Below, piece by piece: positions 7,447-16,411 of a DNA stretch of 64,000 bases. The translations under genes and the position numbers were made by a program. The first letter of the stretch is position 1; each line of letters opens with the position of its first letter. The notes beneath the pieces were generated by a model, which had not been told where the DNA came from, did not search any database, and worked only from the letters and a program-made list of their open reading frames with translations. Origin of the DNA: Actinoplanes couchii. GTDB lineage: Bacteria > Actinomycetota > Actinomycetes > Mycobacteriales > Micromonosporaceae. The stretch spans positions 186,001 to 250,000 of the forward strand of contig NZ_BOMG01000042.1 in NCBI RefSeq assembly GCF_016862075.1. The letters run 5' to 3'.

Positions 7447-9174
7447 TCACAGGCAGCTCCACTGCTGGTTCTCCTTGCCGACGCACACCCAGATCCACAT
7501 CGCCAGGCCTTCGGTCTCTTTGCCGTACGGGATGTCCAGGCAACCGCCTCCTTCCGCGGTGACCAGTTCGCGCGAGGCGTTGTAGGTCCACTGCTGGGCC
7601 CGGGCGCCGGTGCATGCCACCAGCGTCACCAGGGAACCGTTGGCGGCGCCGTCCACCTCCGCGCACTTGCCGCGGGCCCGCAGGGTCTTGTCGGAGGCCA
7701 GCGTGAAGCGCTGGCCGGCGTCCGTGCCTGCGCACGCCTTGGTCACGATCTGGCCGCCACCCGCCGGGGCGTACAGGCAGGTCTTCGGGCCTACGCCCTG
7801 GAACGGCGAGCCGGTGGCGGCGGCCCCGGGCGTGGGGGACTTGGACGCGGGCGGGCTGGTGGTCTTCTTCCGGCTGCCGGTCGGTGCCGCGGCCTCCCCA
7901 CCCGGTGCCGCGGCGCCCGCGGAGGCGCCGCGCCGGGGTGTGCCGGAGACGGTCGCCGCCGGGCTGGGTGGCGGCGGGGTGGCGCTTGCCGCGCCCGGCG
8001 GCTGGGACACCACCGGAAACGCCTCGGGGGACGCCGGATCGGATCCCGCCAGCGGCGAGTAGGCGATCGCGCCGGCGACGAGCAGCGCCGCCACGGCCCC
8101 GCCGGCTACCAGCGCCGACCGCCGGACGGCCGACCTGACCCGGGGATTGCCGGCGGCCGGGCGAACGGCCGGACCCGAGGGCGCGGAGTCCGGGCCGCCA
8201 GGTGCGGCCGGCGGCGGAGCGACCAGCGACGGAACAGCCTGCGACGGAACAGCCTGCGACGGGACGGCCGCCGCCGGGGCCCCGGCGGCGCCCGGGGCGG
8301 ACCGGAGCTTCGGGGTGGCGAACGTGGGCTCGGCGTAGACCGGCACGTCGGCGGGGCGCGGGGTGCCGGGGATGGTGGCCGCGACCAGGAGCCGCTTGGC
8401 GGTCTCGGCGTCCGCGCGCCGGTCCGGATCCCGCTGGAGCAGGGCGGTCAGCGCGGGCTGGAGTTCACCGGCGCGTTCCGGTGCGTCGGGGAGTTCGGTG
8501 GCCAGCGCGGCCAGGGTGGTCATCGGGGAGGACCGGACGTACGGCGGCCGGCCCTCGACCGCCGCGTACAGGGTGGCGCCCAGCGACCACAGGTCGGCGG
8601 ACGGGCCGATCTCGTGGTCCAGGGCGCGTTCCGGCGCCAGGTACTGCGGGGAGCCGAGGACCACTCCGGTGCTTGTCATTCCGGCGTCCCCGGCCACGAG
8701 AGCCAGTCCGAAATCGGTCAGGACCACCCGGCCGTCGTCGGCCAGCAGGACGTTGCCCGGTTTCACGTCGCGGTGCAGCAGCCCGGCCCGGTGGGCGGCC
8801 CGTAGTCCGGCGAGGACACCGAGGCCGATGCGCGCCACCTGGTCCGGGGGCATCGGGCCGTCGTCACGGACGGTGGTGAACAGGGAACGTGACGGCACCA
8901 GCTCCATGACGATCCACGGGTCCTCGCCGTTGAACACCACGTCGAAGACCCGCACCACGTTCGGATGGTCCAGCCGGGCGATCGCGCGTGCCTCCCGGAT
9001 GGCGCGTTCCCGCAGTTCAGCGAGTTCCGAATCGGGTATTCGGGGCGGCGGCACCAGCTCCTTGATCGCGACGTCGCGGTCGAGCAGCTGGTCCCGGGCC
9101 GCCCAGACACGCCCCATGCCACCCTGACCGAGCTGATCTACCAGCCGGTAACGTCCTGCGATCACATTCGACAC
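7447..9174 (-). CDS. PknB-type Ser/Thr kinase with extracellular ricin-type lectin domain
   Basis: 575 aa. The kinase domain covers residues 8-270: glycine loop GQGGMGRV (16-23), catalytic Lys38 in VAIKEL, HRD at 134-136, DFG at 154-156, all intact. A Pro/Ala-rich linker with repeated PSQAV units follows, then a single transmembrane helix near residues 355-375. A Pro/Ser/Thr-rich extracellular stalk leads to a ricin B / beta-trefoil lectin domain from about 460 to 575, with repeated QxW-type ends (GQRFTL, AQQWTY, NQQWSC). The lectin suggests sensing of a glycan or cell-wall fragment, where mycobacterial PknB uses PASTA domains instead. The start is a GTG at 9174; GTG at 9165 is an alternative. 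It is monocistronic. Confidence 0.92.
   Translation of the reverse strand: MSNVIAGRYRLVDQLGQGGMGRVWAARDQLLDRDVAIKELVPPPRIPDSELAELRERAIREARAIARLDHPNVVRVFDVVFNGEDPWIVMELVPSRSLFTTVRDDGPMPPDQVARIGLGVLAGLRAAHRAGLLHRDVKPGNVLLADDGRVVLTDFGLALVAGDAGMTSTGVVLGSPQYLAPERALDHEIGPSADLWSLGATLYAAVEGRPPYVRSSPMTTLAALATELPDAPERAGELQPALTALLQRDPDRRADAETAKRLLVAATIPGTPRPADVPVYAEPTFATPKLRSAPGAAGAPAAAVPSQAVPSQAVPSLVAPPPAAPGGPDSAPSGPAVRPAAGNPRVRSAVRRSALVAGGAVAALLVAGAIAYSPLAGSDPASPEAFPVVSQPPGAASATPPPPSPAATVSGTPRRGASAGAAAPGGEAAAPTGSRKKTTSPPASKSPTPGAAATGSPFQGVGPKTCLYAPAGGGQIVTKACAGTDAGQRFTLASDKTLRARGKCAEVDGAANGSLVTLVACTGARAQQWTYNASRELVTAEGGGCLDIPYGKETEGLAMWIWVCVGKENQQWSCL
8226..8270. repeat. 15-bp tandem repeat in the kinase linker
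   Basis: Two exact copies of GCGACGGAACAGCCT and a third diverged copy encode the PSQAV repeats of the juxtamembrane linker. Copy-number changes would stay in frame and only alter linker length. Confidence 0.8.
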
Positions 9175-9269
9175 TGCGGCAAGATACCGGGATAGATCGA
9201 TTTATGGTGTCCTGCACGTGTGTAGACATTCCGTCAGGCCCTCTGCCGGCCAGTGACGTGCGGCACATC

Positions 9270-10505
9270 TCACGTGTTCAGGGCCAGGGCCGCCGCCTCG
9301 CCCCGGGAGCTGACCTCCAGCTTCTTCAGCACGCCGGCCACGTGGAACTTGACCGTGCTCTCGGTGACCCCCAGCTCGGCGCCGATCGTCTTGTTGCGTT
9401 TGCCCTGGGCGACCAGGCGCAGCACCTCCAGCTCGCGGCGGTTCAGGCGGGACAGCCGGTTCTCGCTCTCGCCGGCCCGGTCGGGGGCCGCCGCCAGTGG
9501 CAGGGTGACGACCGCGCGGCTGCCCCAGCCGGGCACCGTGTCCACCTCGACCGTCGCGCCGAGCGTGCGGGCGCGGCCGTCCAGCTCGCGCCGGAGAGCG
9601 GCCACGTCGAGGCGGCCGGGGCCTTGGTCGCGTACGTCGATCAGCAGTTGATCGGCCCGGCTCTGCCAGGCGATCCGCAGCCGGTCCAGCGACGGCTGGG
9701 CGGTCAGGGCCAGCACCACCGTGCGGGACATCGCGTGCGCGGCGAACGCGATCTCACCCGGCAGCGGGCAGTCGTCCCGGTTCGGGGCGACGAACTCCAG
9801 CTCCGCGTCATGATGTCGCAACATCTGCCGGACCTCGCGGCGCAACCGGGCGAACACCGCTGTCGCCTGTTCCTCCGAGGCCGCCTGGTCGGATGCCGGA
9901 GCGGACCGCAGCGCGACGAGTGCCGCCGACGCGGTCTCGGTGGCGTCGCGCCGGGCCCGGCCGTCGTCGAGCGCGGTGGACCGGAGCGTGGTCAGCACGG
10001 TGACCAGCGCGGTCTCGTGTGCCGCGGCCATCTCGGCGATGGTCCGGGCCCGCTCGCTGGACGCCGCCCGGGACTCGGCCAGGTAGTCCGGGCTGGCCTG
10101 GGCGACCTGCTGCCGGATCGACGTCGCGACGATGCCGAGGATCCCGGCCAGTCGCGCGGGCTGCGGCACCTCGGTGGCGGCGCTGCGGGGGATCAGCACG
10201 AGCAGGGTGTCGACCGGATCCAGGACCACCCATATCGTACGTTTCTCGCCGGCGATCGTGGCGGTGGTGACGATCGGCCGCCCCGGCTCGACACGTGCCT
10301 TGACCTGCTCCAACTCGGCCAGGGTGACACGGTTGACCATCTCGGTGGCCCCGGCGACCTTGCGCGGCCGGCCGGTGCACTCCCTGGTGAAGACGACGAG
10401 CGCGGTGTGCGGCCAGTCGGCGGCCAGGAACCGGGAGAACCGCCCGGCGATCTCGTGCAACGGGCCGTCGACGACCTCGCGCAGCCCGGTCAGCTCAGTA
10501 CTCAC
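9270..10505 (-). CDS. LuxR-type regulator with an N-terminal kinase-like ATPase module
   Basis: 411 aa, soluble. The last 65 residues are a LuxR/NarL helix-turn-helix (LNRRELEVLRLVAQGKRNKTIGAELGVTESTVKFHV). Before it lies a region that looks like a degenerate histidine-kinase ATPase: D-V-R-D-Q-G-P-G resembles the G1 box and G-W-G-S-R-A-V-V-T-L-P-L the end of a HATPase_c fold. The N-terminal 150 residues look like a GAF-type sensing domain. No receiver domain is visible, so it would act as a one-component regulator. The start is a GTG at 10505, divergent from mscR across 112 bases that contain two inverted repeats. This makes control of mscR likely by context only. Confidence 0.8.
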   Translation of the reverse strand: MSTELTGLREVVDGPLHEIAGRFSRFLAADWPHTALVVFTRECTGRPRKVAGATEMVNRVTLAELEQVKARVEPGRPIVTTATIAGEKRTIWVVLDPVDTLLVLIPRSAATEVPQPARLAGILGIVATSIRQQVAQASPDYLAESRAASSERARTIAEMAAAHETALVTVLTTLRSTALDDGRARRDATETASAALVALRSAPASDQAASEEQATAVFARLRREVRQMLRHHDAELEFVAPNRDDCPLPGEIAFAAHAMSRTVVLALTAQPSLDRLRIAWQSRADQLLIDVRDQGPGRLDVAALRRELDGRARTLGATVEVDTVPGWGSRAVVTLPLAAAPDRAGESENRLSRLNRRELEVLRLVAQGKRNKTIGAELGVTESTVKFHVAGVLKKLEVSSRGEAAALALNT

Positions 10506-10532
10506 CGCCGCACTCTAGACCTGTCCGGAAGA

Positions 10533-10546
10533 CCAGGTTTTCCTGG
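10533..10546. promoter_or_regulatory. Inverted repeat CCAGG-TTTT-CCTGG
   Basis: A perfect 5-bp inverted repeat with a 4-base centre in the divergent space, 28 bases upstream of the LuxR-type gene start. A possible operator. Confidence 0.3.
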
Positions 10547-10570
10547 CATCCCGATCAGGAGGCAATATGC

Positions 10571-10597
10571 CGGAAACCGCATATGGTCGGGTTTCCG
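10571..10597. promoter_or_regulatory. Operator-like palindrome upstream of mscR
   Basis: Arms CGGAAACC (10571-10578) and GGTTTCCG (10590-10597) are perfectly complementary with an 11-base spacer. The site ends 20 bases before the mscR start and lies in the divergent promoter region, fitting binding of a dimeric regulator such as the neighbouring LuxR-type protein. Confidence 0.5.
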
Positions 10598-10617
10598 TTC
10601 AACAGAAGGAAACATCC

Positions 10618-11703
10618 ATGCCGCAGCAGGTCCGTGGAGTCATCGCCCGTGCCAAGGGCGCCCCGGTCGAACTCGTCGACATCGTCATCCCGGACCCCGG
10701 TCCCGGCGAGGTGGTCGTCAAGATCGCCGCGTGCGGGGTCTGTCATACCGACCTGACCTACCGCGAGGGCGGCATCAACGACGAGTACCCGTTCCTGCTC
10801 GGCCACGAGGCCGCGGGCACCGTCGAGACCGTCGGCGCGGGTGTCACCAGCGTGCAGCCCGGTGACTACGTGATCCTGAACTGGCGTGCCGTCTGCGGAC
10901 AGTGCCGCGCCTGCAAGCGGGGCCGTCCGCAGTACTGCTTCGCCACCCACAACGCCACGCAGAAGATGACGCTGACCGACGGCACCGAGCTGTCGCCGGC
11001 CCTGGGTATCGGCGCGTTCGCCGACAAGACCCTGGTCCACGCCGGGCAGTGCACCAAGGTCGACCCGTCGGTGGATCCGGCCGTCGCCGGGCTGCTCGGC
11101 TGCGGTGTGATGGCCGGCATCGGGGCCGCCGTGAACACCGGCGCGGTCGGCCGGGGCGACTCGGTCGCGGTCATCGGCTGCGGGGGAGTGGGCGACGCGG
11201 CCATCGCCGGCGCGCGCCTGGCCGGGGCCACCACGATCATCGCCGTCGACCGGGACGCCCGGAAGCTGCAGTGGGCCACCGACCTGGGCGCCACCCACAC
11301 CGTGGACGCGTCGGCCGTGGACGCCGTCGCCGCGATCCAGGAGCTGACCGGCGGGTTCGGCGCCGACGTGGTGATCGACGCGGTCGGCCGTCCGGAGACC
11401 TGGAAGCAGGCGTTCTACGCCCGGGACCTGGCCGGCACGGTCGTGCTGGTAGGCGTACCGACGCCGGAGATGACCGTGGAACTGCCGCTGCTGGACGTCT
11501 TCGGGCGCGGTGGCTCGCTCAAGTCCTCGTGGTACGGCGACTGCCTGCCGGAACGCGATTTCCCGATGCTGATCGACCTGTTCCAGCAGGGCCGGCTGCC
11601 GCTGGACAAGTTCGTCTCCGAGCGCATCGGTCTCGATGACGTCGAGAAGGCCTTCCACACCATGCACGCCGGGGAGGTGCTGCGTTCCGTAGTGATCTTC
11701 TAG
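10618..11703 (+). CDS. mscR: S-(hydroxymethyl)mycothiol dehydrogenase (formaldehyde detoxification)
   Basis: 361 aa zinc-dependent medium-chain dehydrogenase. It oxidises the formaldehyde adduct of mycothiol with NAD and also reduces S-nitrosomycothiol, in the cytoplasm. Catalytic zinc ligands are Cys42 (GVCHTD) and His63/Glu64 (LGHEAAG); structural zinc cysteines are 93, 96, 99 and 107. The Rossmann motif is G-C-G-G-V-G. The long signature [14 protein letters not shown] and [13 protein letters not shown] separates this family from general alcohol dehydrogenases. The ATG at 10618 has AGAAGGAA upstream; an in-frame ATG at 10567 would add 17 poor residues. In many actinomycetes a metallo-beta-lactamase hydrolase follows; here it does not. 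Confidence 0.95.
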   Translation: MPQQVRGVIARAKGAPVELVDIVIPDPGPGEVVVKIAACGVCHTDLTYREGGINDEYPFLLGHEAAGTVETVGAGVTSVQPGDYVILNWRAVCGQCRACKRGRPQYCFATHNATQKMTLTDGTELSPALGIGAFADKTLVHAGQCTKVDPSVDPAVAGLLGCGVMAGIGAAVNTGAVGRGDSVAVIGCGGVGDAAIAGARLAGATTIIAVDRDARKLQWATDLGATHTVDASAVDAVAAIQELTGGFGADVVIDAVGRPETWKQAFYARDLAGTVVLVGVPTPEMTVELPLLDVFGRGGSLKSSWYGDCLPERDFPMLIDLFQQGRLPLDKFVSERIGLDDVEKAFHTMHAGEVLRSVVIF

Positions 11704-11751
11704 GGCTTACCATGGTGGCGCCCGTGATCTTTGATCCACATAGGAGCGCTC

Positions 11752-12540
11752 GTGCCGAACGACCGGGATGTGCCCCCCACGCTGGACGCCACCGTGCCGC
11801 AGACCGCACGGATCTGGAACTTCCTGCTCGGTGGCAAGGACAACTTCGCCATCGACCGGGCGGTCGGTGAACAGATCCTCGCCTCCCGGCCGGAGCTGGC
11901 CGAGAACGCCCGTCTCAGCCGGGCCTACCTGATCCGGGCGGTGCGCTACCTGGCCGGTGAGGCGGGCGTGCGGCAGTTCCTGGACATCGGCACCGGGCTG
12001 CCCACCGCCAACAACACCCACGAGGTCGCGCAGCAGGTGGCACCGTCCAGCAAAGTGGTCTACGTGGACAACGACCCGCTGGTGCTGTCGCACGCGCGGG
12101 CGCTGCTCACCAGCCACCCCGACGGTGTCACCGACTACGTCGCCGCCGACATGTACGACATGGACGCGGTGCTGAGCGAGGCCGCCAAGACCCTGGACCT
12201 GTCCCAGCCGGTGGCGGTGCTGTTCATGGGCGTGCTCGGCCACATCGAGGACGACTCGGTCGCCGCCGAGCTGGTCAGCAAGGTGATGAAGGCGGTGCCG
12301 TCGGGCAGCTACCTGGCCACCTACGACGGCGCCGACATCACCCCGGCCAACGTCGAGGCGGCCCGGATCTGGAACGAGTCGGCCGCGCAGCCCTACCACC
12401 TGCGCAGCCCGGAGCGCCTGGTCTCGTTCTTCGACGGCCTGGAGCTGATCGAGCCGGGCATGGTCCCGGTGACCCGCTGGCGCCCGGAGGACGACGTCCC
12501 GGAGATCGACCAGTTCGGAGCGGTCGGCCGCAAGCCCTGA
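11752..12540 (+). CDS. SAM-dependent methyltransferase, DUF574 family
   Basis: 262 aa, cytoplasmic. Family signatures: P-x-x-A-R-I-W-N-F-L-L-G-G-K-D-N-F near the N-terminus, the SAM-binding motif F-L-D-I-G-T-G-L-P-T, and V-Y-V-D-N-D-P-L-V-L at the end of strand 2. DUF574 (Methyltransf_19) proteins are abundant in Streptomyces and Micromonosporaceae and their substrates are mostly unknown. The GTG at 11752 is preferred because AGGAG lies 6 bases upstream; a TTG at 11731 would add 7 residues. It follows mscR by 48 bases and may be co-transcribed. Confidence 0.88.
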   Translation: MPNDRDVPPTLDATVPQTARIWNFLLGGKDNFAIDRAVGEQILASRPELAENARLSRAYLIRAVRYLAGEAGVRQFLDIGTGLPTANNTHEVAQQVAPSSKVVYVDNDPLVLSHARALLTSHPDGVTDYVAADMYDMDAVLSEAAKTLDLSQPVAVLFMGVLGHIEDDSVAAELVSKVMKAVPSGSYLATYDGADITPANVEAARIWNESAAQPYHLRSPERLVSFFDGLELIEPGMVPVTRWRPEDDVPEIDQFGAVGRKP

Positions 12541-12552
12541 CGGTTGACGGTT

Positions 12553-12592
12553 CGACGGGCCCGGCGCTGATCCCGTAGCGCCGGGCCCGTCG
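12553..12592. terminator. Bidirectional hairpin terminator
   Basis: A perfect 16-bp GC-rich stem (12553-12568 and 12577-12592) with an 8-base loop between the convergent methyltransferase and alpha/beta hydrolase genes. Confidence 0.8.
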
Positions 12593-12600
12593 CCGTTCGA

Positions 12601-13434
12601 TCAGGCGCTGTAGGAGTTCAGGAACGTCAGCAGGTCGTTGTTGAGCTGGTCCTTGTGGGTGTCGGTGATGCCGTGCGGGCCACCCGCGTACACCTTCAGC
12701 TCGGCGTCCTTGATCAGCGCGGCCGACGCCTGACCGCCCACCTCGAACGGCACGACCTGGTCGTCGTCGCCGTGCACGACGAGCGTGGGGACGTCGAACT
12801 TGGCCAGGTCACCACGGAAGTCGGTGGCCGAGAACGCGGCGATGCTCTCGTAGGTGTTGCGGTGCCCGGCGGCCATGCCCTGCCGCCAGAACGCGTCCTT
12901 CATGCCCTGCGACACCTGCGCGCCGGGACGGTTGGCGCCGAAGAACGGGCCGTTCGCGAAGTCCTGGTACAGCTGCGAGCGGTCGGCCAGCGAACCGGCC
13001 CGGATGCCGTCGAACACCTCGAGCGGCAGACCGCCCGGGTTGTCGTCGGTCTGCAGCATCAGCGGCGGTACGGCGGACACCAGCACCGCCTGCGCGACCC
13101 GGGCGGTGCCGTGATTGCCGATGTAGCGGGAGATCTCGCCGCCACCGGTGGAGAAGCCGATCAGGGTGACGTCCCGCAGGTCGAGGTGCTCGATCACGGC
13201 GGCCAGGTCGGCGGCGTAGGTGTCCATCTCGTTGCCGTGCCAGGTCTGCTCCGACCGGCCGTGCCCGCGACGGTCGTGCGCGATCACCCGGTAACCGTTG
13301 GACGCCAGGAACAGCTGCTGCGCCTCCCAGCTGTCCGAGTTCAGCGGCCAGCCGTGGCTGAGCACGACCGGGCGGCCCGTACCCCAGTCCTTGAAGTAGA
13401 TCTGCGTGCCGTCGGACGTGGTGACGAAGCCCAT
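12601..13434 (-). CDS. Alpha/beta hydrolase, non-heme chloroperoxidase type
   Basis: 277 aa, cytoplasmic. The nucleophile elbow is G-F-S-T-G-G with Ser95; the acid lies in H-G-D-D-D-Q-V-V-P (223-225) and the base is His254 in [16 protein letters not shown] (26-31) forms the oxyanion hole. The whole sequence matches the cofactor-free haloperoxidase/esterase group, whose natural role is probably ester hydrolysis or perhydrolysis rather than halogenation. Start ATG at 13434 with GAGAGGA upstream; the upstream TTG/GTG options add an unrelated basic stretch. Confidence 0.9.
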   Translation of the reverse strand: MGFVTTSDGTQIYFKDWGTGRPVVLSHGWPLNSDSWEAQQLFLASNGYRVIAHDRRGHGRSEQTWHGNEMDTYAADLAAVIEHLDLRDVTLIGFSTGGGEISRYIGNHGTARVAQAVLVSAVPPLMLQTDDNPGGLPLEVFDGIRAGSLADRSQLYQDFANGPFFGANRPGAQVSQGMKDAFWRQGMAAGHRNTYESIAAFSATDFRGDLAKFDVPTLVVHGDDDQVVPFEVGGQASAALIKDAELKVYAGGPHGITDTHKDQLNNDLLTFLNSYSA

Positions 13435-13519
13435 GGGGGTCCTCTCGTGCGGGCACACCGGTGCGGTGCGGCCTCACCTTCAGTCAACCGGCCCCCGGCG
13501 GCCCGGACCACGCAGGAAA

Positions 13520-15754
13520 TTACGCAGAACCGTCGATCGCGGCCAGCTGCTCCCGGGCCAGGCCGATGTGGTCCGGCAGGTTCCGGTCGATCATCTGCAA
13601 CGCCAGCACCAGGTGGTCCCGGGCCATCGCGGGCATGCCGAGACCGATCCGGGCCCGGGCCAGGGTCAGATGCACCTGACCGGTCATCGACGTGTTGGCG
13701 AACCCGTCCACCAGCGGCAACGCGGCCTCCGCCATGGCCAGGGCCTCCGCCCAGCGCTCGGCGCGGACCAGGCACTCGGCCATGAACGTGTGCGCCCCGG
13801 CGAGCGCGCCCCGGGCCGGCATCGGCGACACCGGCCGGGCGGCGACCTCCCGGATCGCGGTGCGGAACTGCTCGATCGCCTCGTCCAGACGGCCCTGATC
13901 CATCAGCAGCAGCCCGAGACCCTGAAACTGCTGGACGTACGCGTCGTGGTCGCCGATCTCACCGAACACCCGCAACGACTCCAGGGCCGCCTGGTACGCC
14001 CGGTCCAGGTTGGTGCGGCTGAACCGCCAGGCGCTCGCCGCGTACTGCAGCGCCCATCCCTGCTGCCGCTTGTCGCCGAGCCGGACCGCCAGCTCGTAGG
14101 CGCCCATCGCGATCTCGGCGCCTTCGATCGGCCGGCGGGCCGGGAGCATGGCCGCCCATGCGAAATAGTTGAGGTGGGCCAGTTCCTGCGCCCGGTCGGG
14201 GAGCCGGGCGGCGGCGGCCCGGGACATGCCGTACACCTCGTACCAGCCGGCCCAGAACACCATCCGGTCGGAGAACCAGTGCATCGACTCGGCCACGTCC
14301 ACCACCAGCTGGTCGTCCCCGGCGGCCGCCGCCACCCGCAGCGCGCCCAGCCAGTTCCCGGCCTCGGCCTGCAACCAGGCGTCCGCCTCCTCGGTGGTGG
14401 CCAGCGGCACCAGCCCCGACCAGCCGTCCGGCAGGCAGCCGTAGCCGGGTTCGAACCAGCGCCCGGCCACGATCGCCGTCGCCAGCAGCCAGTCCCGCAT
14501 CAGCCGGGCGGTCTCGGCGCGGGTGCCCGGCGGCTCCTCGATGCGGAGCCGTTCGGCGGCGTACAACCGGATCAGGTCGTGGAACCGGTAGCGGTCGGCC
14601 CCCTCCGGTTGCAGCAGCCCCAGATCGACGAGCTGCTCCAGGCCGTCGACGGCATCCGGCAGATCGTTTCCGGTCAGCACCGCGGCGATCGGCGCCGCGA
14701 AATCCACCCCCGGCACGTGCGCCAGTCGCCGGAACAGGGTCGCCGCCTCCTCCGGCAGCTGCGCGTGCGACAGGGCGAACGCCGCCGCCACCCCGGTGTC
14801 CCCGGTCGCCAGCACCGCCAGCCGCCGGTCCGCGTCGGCCAGCCGGGCGACCAGATGCGCCACCGTCCACGCCGGCCGGGTCGCCAGCCGGGTGCCGGCG
14901 ATCCGCAGCGCCAGCGGCAGATGCCCGCAGAACTCACCGACCGTCGCCACCTCCGCCGCCACGGCCGGGTCCACGGCCTGCGCCGCGATGCCCTGCAACA
15001 GCGTCGCCGACTCCTCCGGAGCAAGAGGATCAAGAGCTATTCGCCGTACGTCATCCAGCCCGCCGAGCACCCGCCTGCTCGTCACCACGGCCATCCCCGG
15101 ACCGTCGCCGGGCAGCAGCGGCCGCACCTGCGCCTCGTTGGCGGCGTTGTCCAGCACCAGCAGGCACCGGCGCTCGCGCAGCACGGCCCGCAGCTGACTG
15201 GACCGCTCCTCGTCGGTCTCGGCGATCCGCCGCGGGCTCACCTCGCAGGCCCGCAGCAGCCGGACCAGCGCCTCCCCGACGGCCATCGGATCGTCGTCGG
15301 TGCCGCGCAGGTCCAGGTAGAACCGGCCGTCCGGGAAACGGCCGGCCAGATCCTCGGCCAGCTTGACCGCGAACGCCGTCTTGCCCAGCCCGGCCTGGCC
15401 GTGCACCACCACGACGTCCTTGCCCTCTTCGGTGAGCGCTGCCGCCTGCTCCAGCTCGGCGGACCGGCCCACGAAGTCGCCGATGGTGCGGGGCAGTTCG
15501 CACAGGCGGGGGCGTCCGGCGCCGGTCTGTGAGCGGCTCTGGCGCGCGATGTCCGCGAGCCCGGCGCGTTGCCGCGGGTCCAGGCCGAGTCCGTCGGCGA
15601 GAGCGGCCAGCGTACGGGTCTGCGGGGCTCTGCTGTGACCGCGCTCCATGTCGCTGATCGCCCGGGCGCTGACGCCGGAGGCCTCCGCGAGCTGCTCCAT
15701 CGTCATCCCGGCGTCCTGGCGCAGGGCACGTAGACGGGTACTGAAGGTTGACAC
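13520..15754 (-). CDS. XRE-NB-ARC-TPR regulator (STAND ATPase)
   Basis: 744 aa. An XRE helix-turn-helix covers residues 5-60 (LRALRQDAGMTMEQLAEASG), then an NB-ARC ATPase with P-loop GQAGLGKT at 119-126, Walker B LLVLDN near 198-203 and the G-x-L-P-L-A-L motif near 276. The C-terminal 350 residues are TPR-like helices. STAND proteins of this AfsR-like layout are nucleotide-driven switches that activate transcription in actinomycetes, often of specialised metabolism. The start is a GTG at 15754. It diverges from a MarR regulator across 78 bases with repeated TTGACGTG-type motifs, so cross-control is plausible. No biosynthetic cluster is adjacent. Confidence 0.88.
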   Translation of the reverse strand: MSTFSTRLRALRQDAGMTMEQLAEASGVSARAISDMERGHSRAPQTRTLAALADGLGLDPRQRAGLADIARQSRSQTGAGRPRLCELPRTIGDFVGRSAELEQAAALTEEGKDVVVVHGQAGLGKTAFAVKLAEDLAGRFPDGRFYLDLRGTDDDPMAVGEALVRLLRACEVSPRRIAETDEERSSQLRAVLRERRCLLVLDNAANEAQVRPLLPGDGPGMAVVTSRRVLGGLDDVRRIALDPLAPEESATLLQGIAAQAVDPAVAAEVATVGEFCGHLPLALRIAGTRLATRPAWTVAHLVARLADADRRLAVLATGDTGVAAAFALSHAQLPEEAATLFRRLAHVPGVDFAAPIAAVLTGNDLPDAVDGLEQLVDLGLLQPEGADRYRFHDLIRLYAAERLRIEEPPGTRAETARLMRDWLLATAIVAGRWFEPGYGCLPDGWSGLVPLATTEEADAWLQAEAGNWLGALRVAAAAGDDQLVVDVAESMHWFSDRMVFWAGWYEVYGMSRAAAARLPDRAQELAHLNYFAWAAMLPARRPIEGAEIAMGAYELAVRLGDKRQQGWALQYAASAWRFSRTNLDRAYQAALESLRVFGEIGDHDAYVQQFQGLGLLLMDQGRLDEAIEQFRTAIREVAARPVSPMPARGALAGAHTFMAECLVRAERWAEALAMAEAALPLVDGFANTSMTGQVHLTLARARIGLGMPAMARDHLVLALQMIDRNLPDHIGLAREQLAAIDGSA

Positions 15755-15778
15755 GCGACCAGCAGATCATCGGGGTGG

Positions 15779-15819
15779 TTGACGTGTCAATTCGGAGCGA
15801 GCTAGTGTTGGCACGTCAA
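15779..15819. promoter_or_regulatory. Two inverted copies of a TTGACGTGnCAA motif
   Basis: TTGACGTGTCAA at 15779-15790 and TTGGCACGTCAA at 15808-15819 match 11 of 12 positions when one is reverse-complemented. They lie just upstream of the MarR start and near the NB-ARC start, as expected for MarR autoregulation. Confidence 0.5.
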
Positions 15820-15832
15820 TCCGGGAGGTTCG

Positions 15833-16306
15833 ATGGGTTCGAGTAGACGGCGGGCGCTGCCCACCCGGGAGCAACTGCACGTGTGGCGGGGCTATGTCGA
15901 GACCGCCGAGGTGCTGCGCAGCCGTCTCGGCGCCCGGCTGCAGAGCGAGACGTCACTGTCGGCGGGTGACTATCAGGTGCTGCTCGCGCTCAGCGAGGCA
16001 TCCGGCGGCACGATGCGGTCCTCGACACTGGCCGTGACCATCGGGTGGGAGCGCAGCCGGCTGTCGCACCACCTGGGGCGGATGGAGAAACGCGACCTGA
16101 TCCGGCGGGTGCCCTGCGACGACGACGTGCACGGCATCGACGTCACCCTGACCGCGACCGGTGCGGAGACCTTCCGGGCCGCTACCGTGCCGCACCTGCG
16201 GGCGGTTCGGGAGATGTTCGCCGACGCCCTCACCGACGAGCAGCTCGACCAGGTCGAGGAGCTGACCGCGACCCTGCGGCGGCACCTCGGTCTGGACCCT
16301 CTTTGA
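15833..16306 (+). CDS. MarR-family transcriptional regulator
   Basis: 157 aa, soluble dimer-type regulator. The winged helix runs from about residue 45 to 115: SAGDYQVLLALSEA, the recognition region RSSTLAVTIGWERSRLSHHLGRMEKRDLI and a wing with the typical D-D-V-H-G-I-D-V-T-L-T. ATG at 15833 with GGGAGG upstream. It is likely to control itself through the TTGACGTG motifs in front of it, and possibly the monooxygenase/reductase pair 106 bases downstream on the same strand. The ligand is unknown. Confidence 0.92.
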   Translation: MGSSRRRALPTREQLHVWRGYVETAEVLRSRLGARLQSETSLSAGDYQVLLALSEASGGTMRSSTLAVTIGWERSRLSHHLGRMEKRDLIRRVPCDDDVHGIDVTLTATGAETFRAATVPHLRAVREMFADALTDEQLDQVEELTATLRRHLGLDPL

Positions 16307-16411
16307 GAGACCGCTTTTAACAGACCGTTTTGAGAGACCGCGCGCTTCGGCACGTATGCACCCGCACGGTCCTTTTCACCGCCGTACCGAAAAGTGAAAG
16401 GACCTTTTGTC

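Noticed and set aside
8226..8270. CRISPR-like repeat
   Set aside because: Short in-frame tandem repeat inside a coding linker, with no spacers.
13406..15532. 708-residue plus-strand frame opposite the NB-ARC regulator
   Set aside because: Composition is Arg/Gln/Gly/Pro-rich with no domain; the opposite strand encodes a clear XRE-NB-ARC protein.
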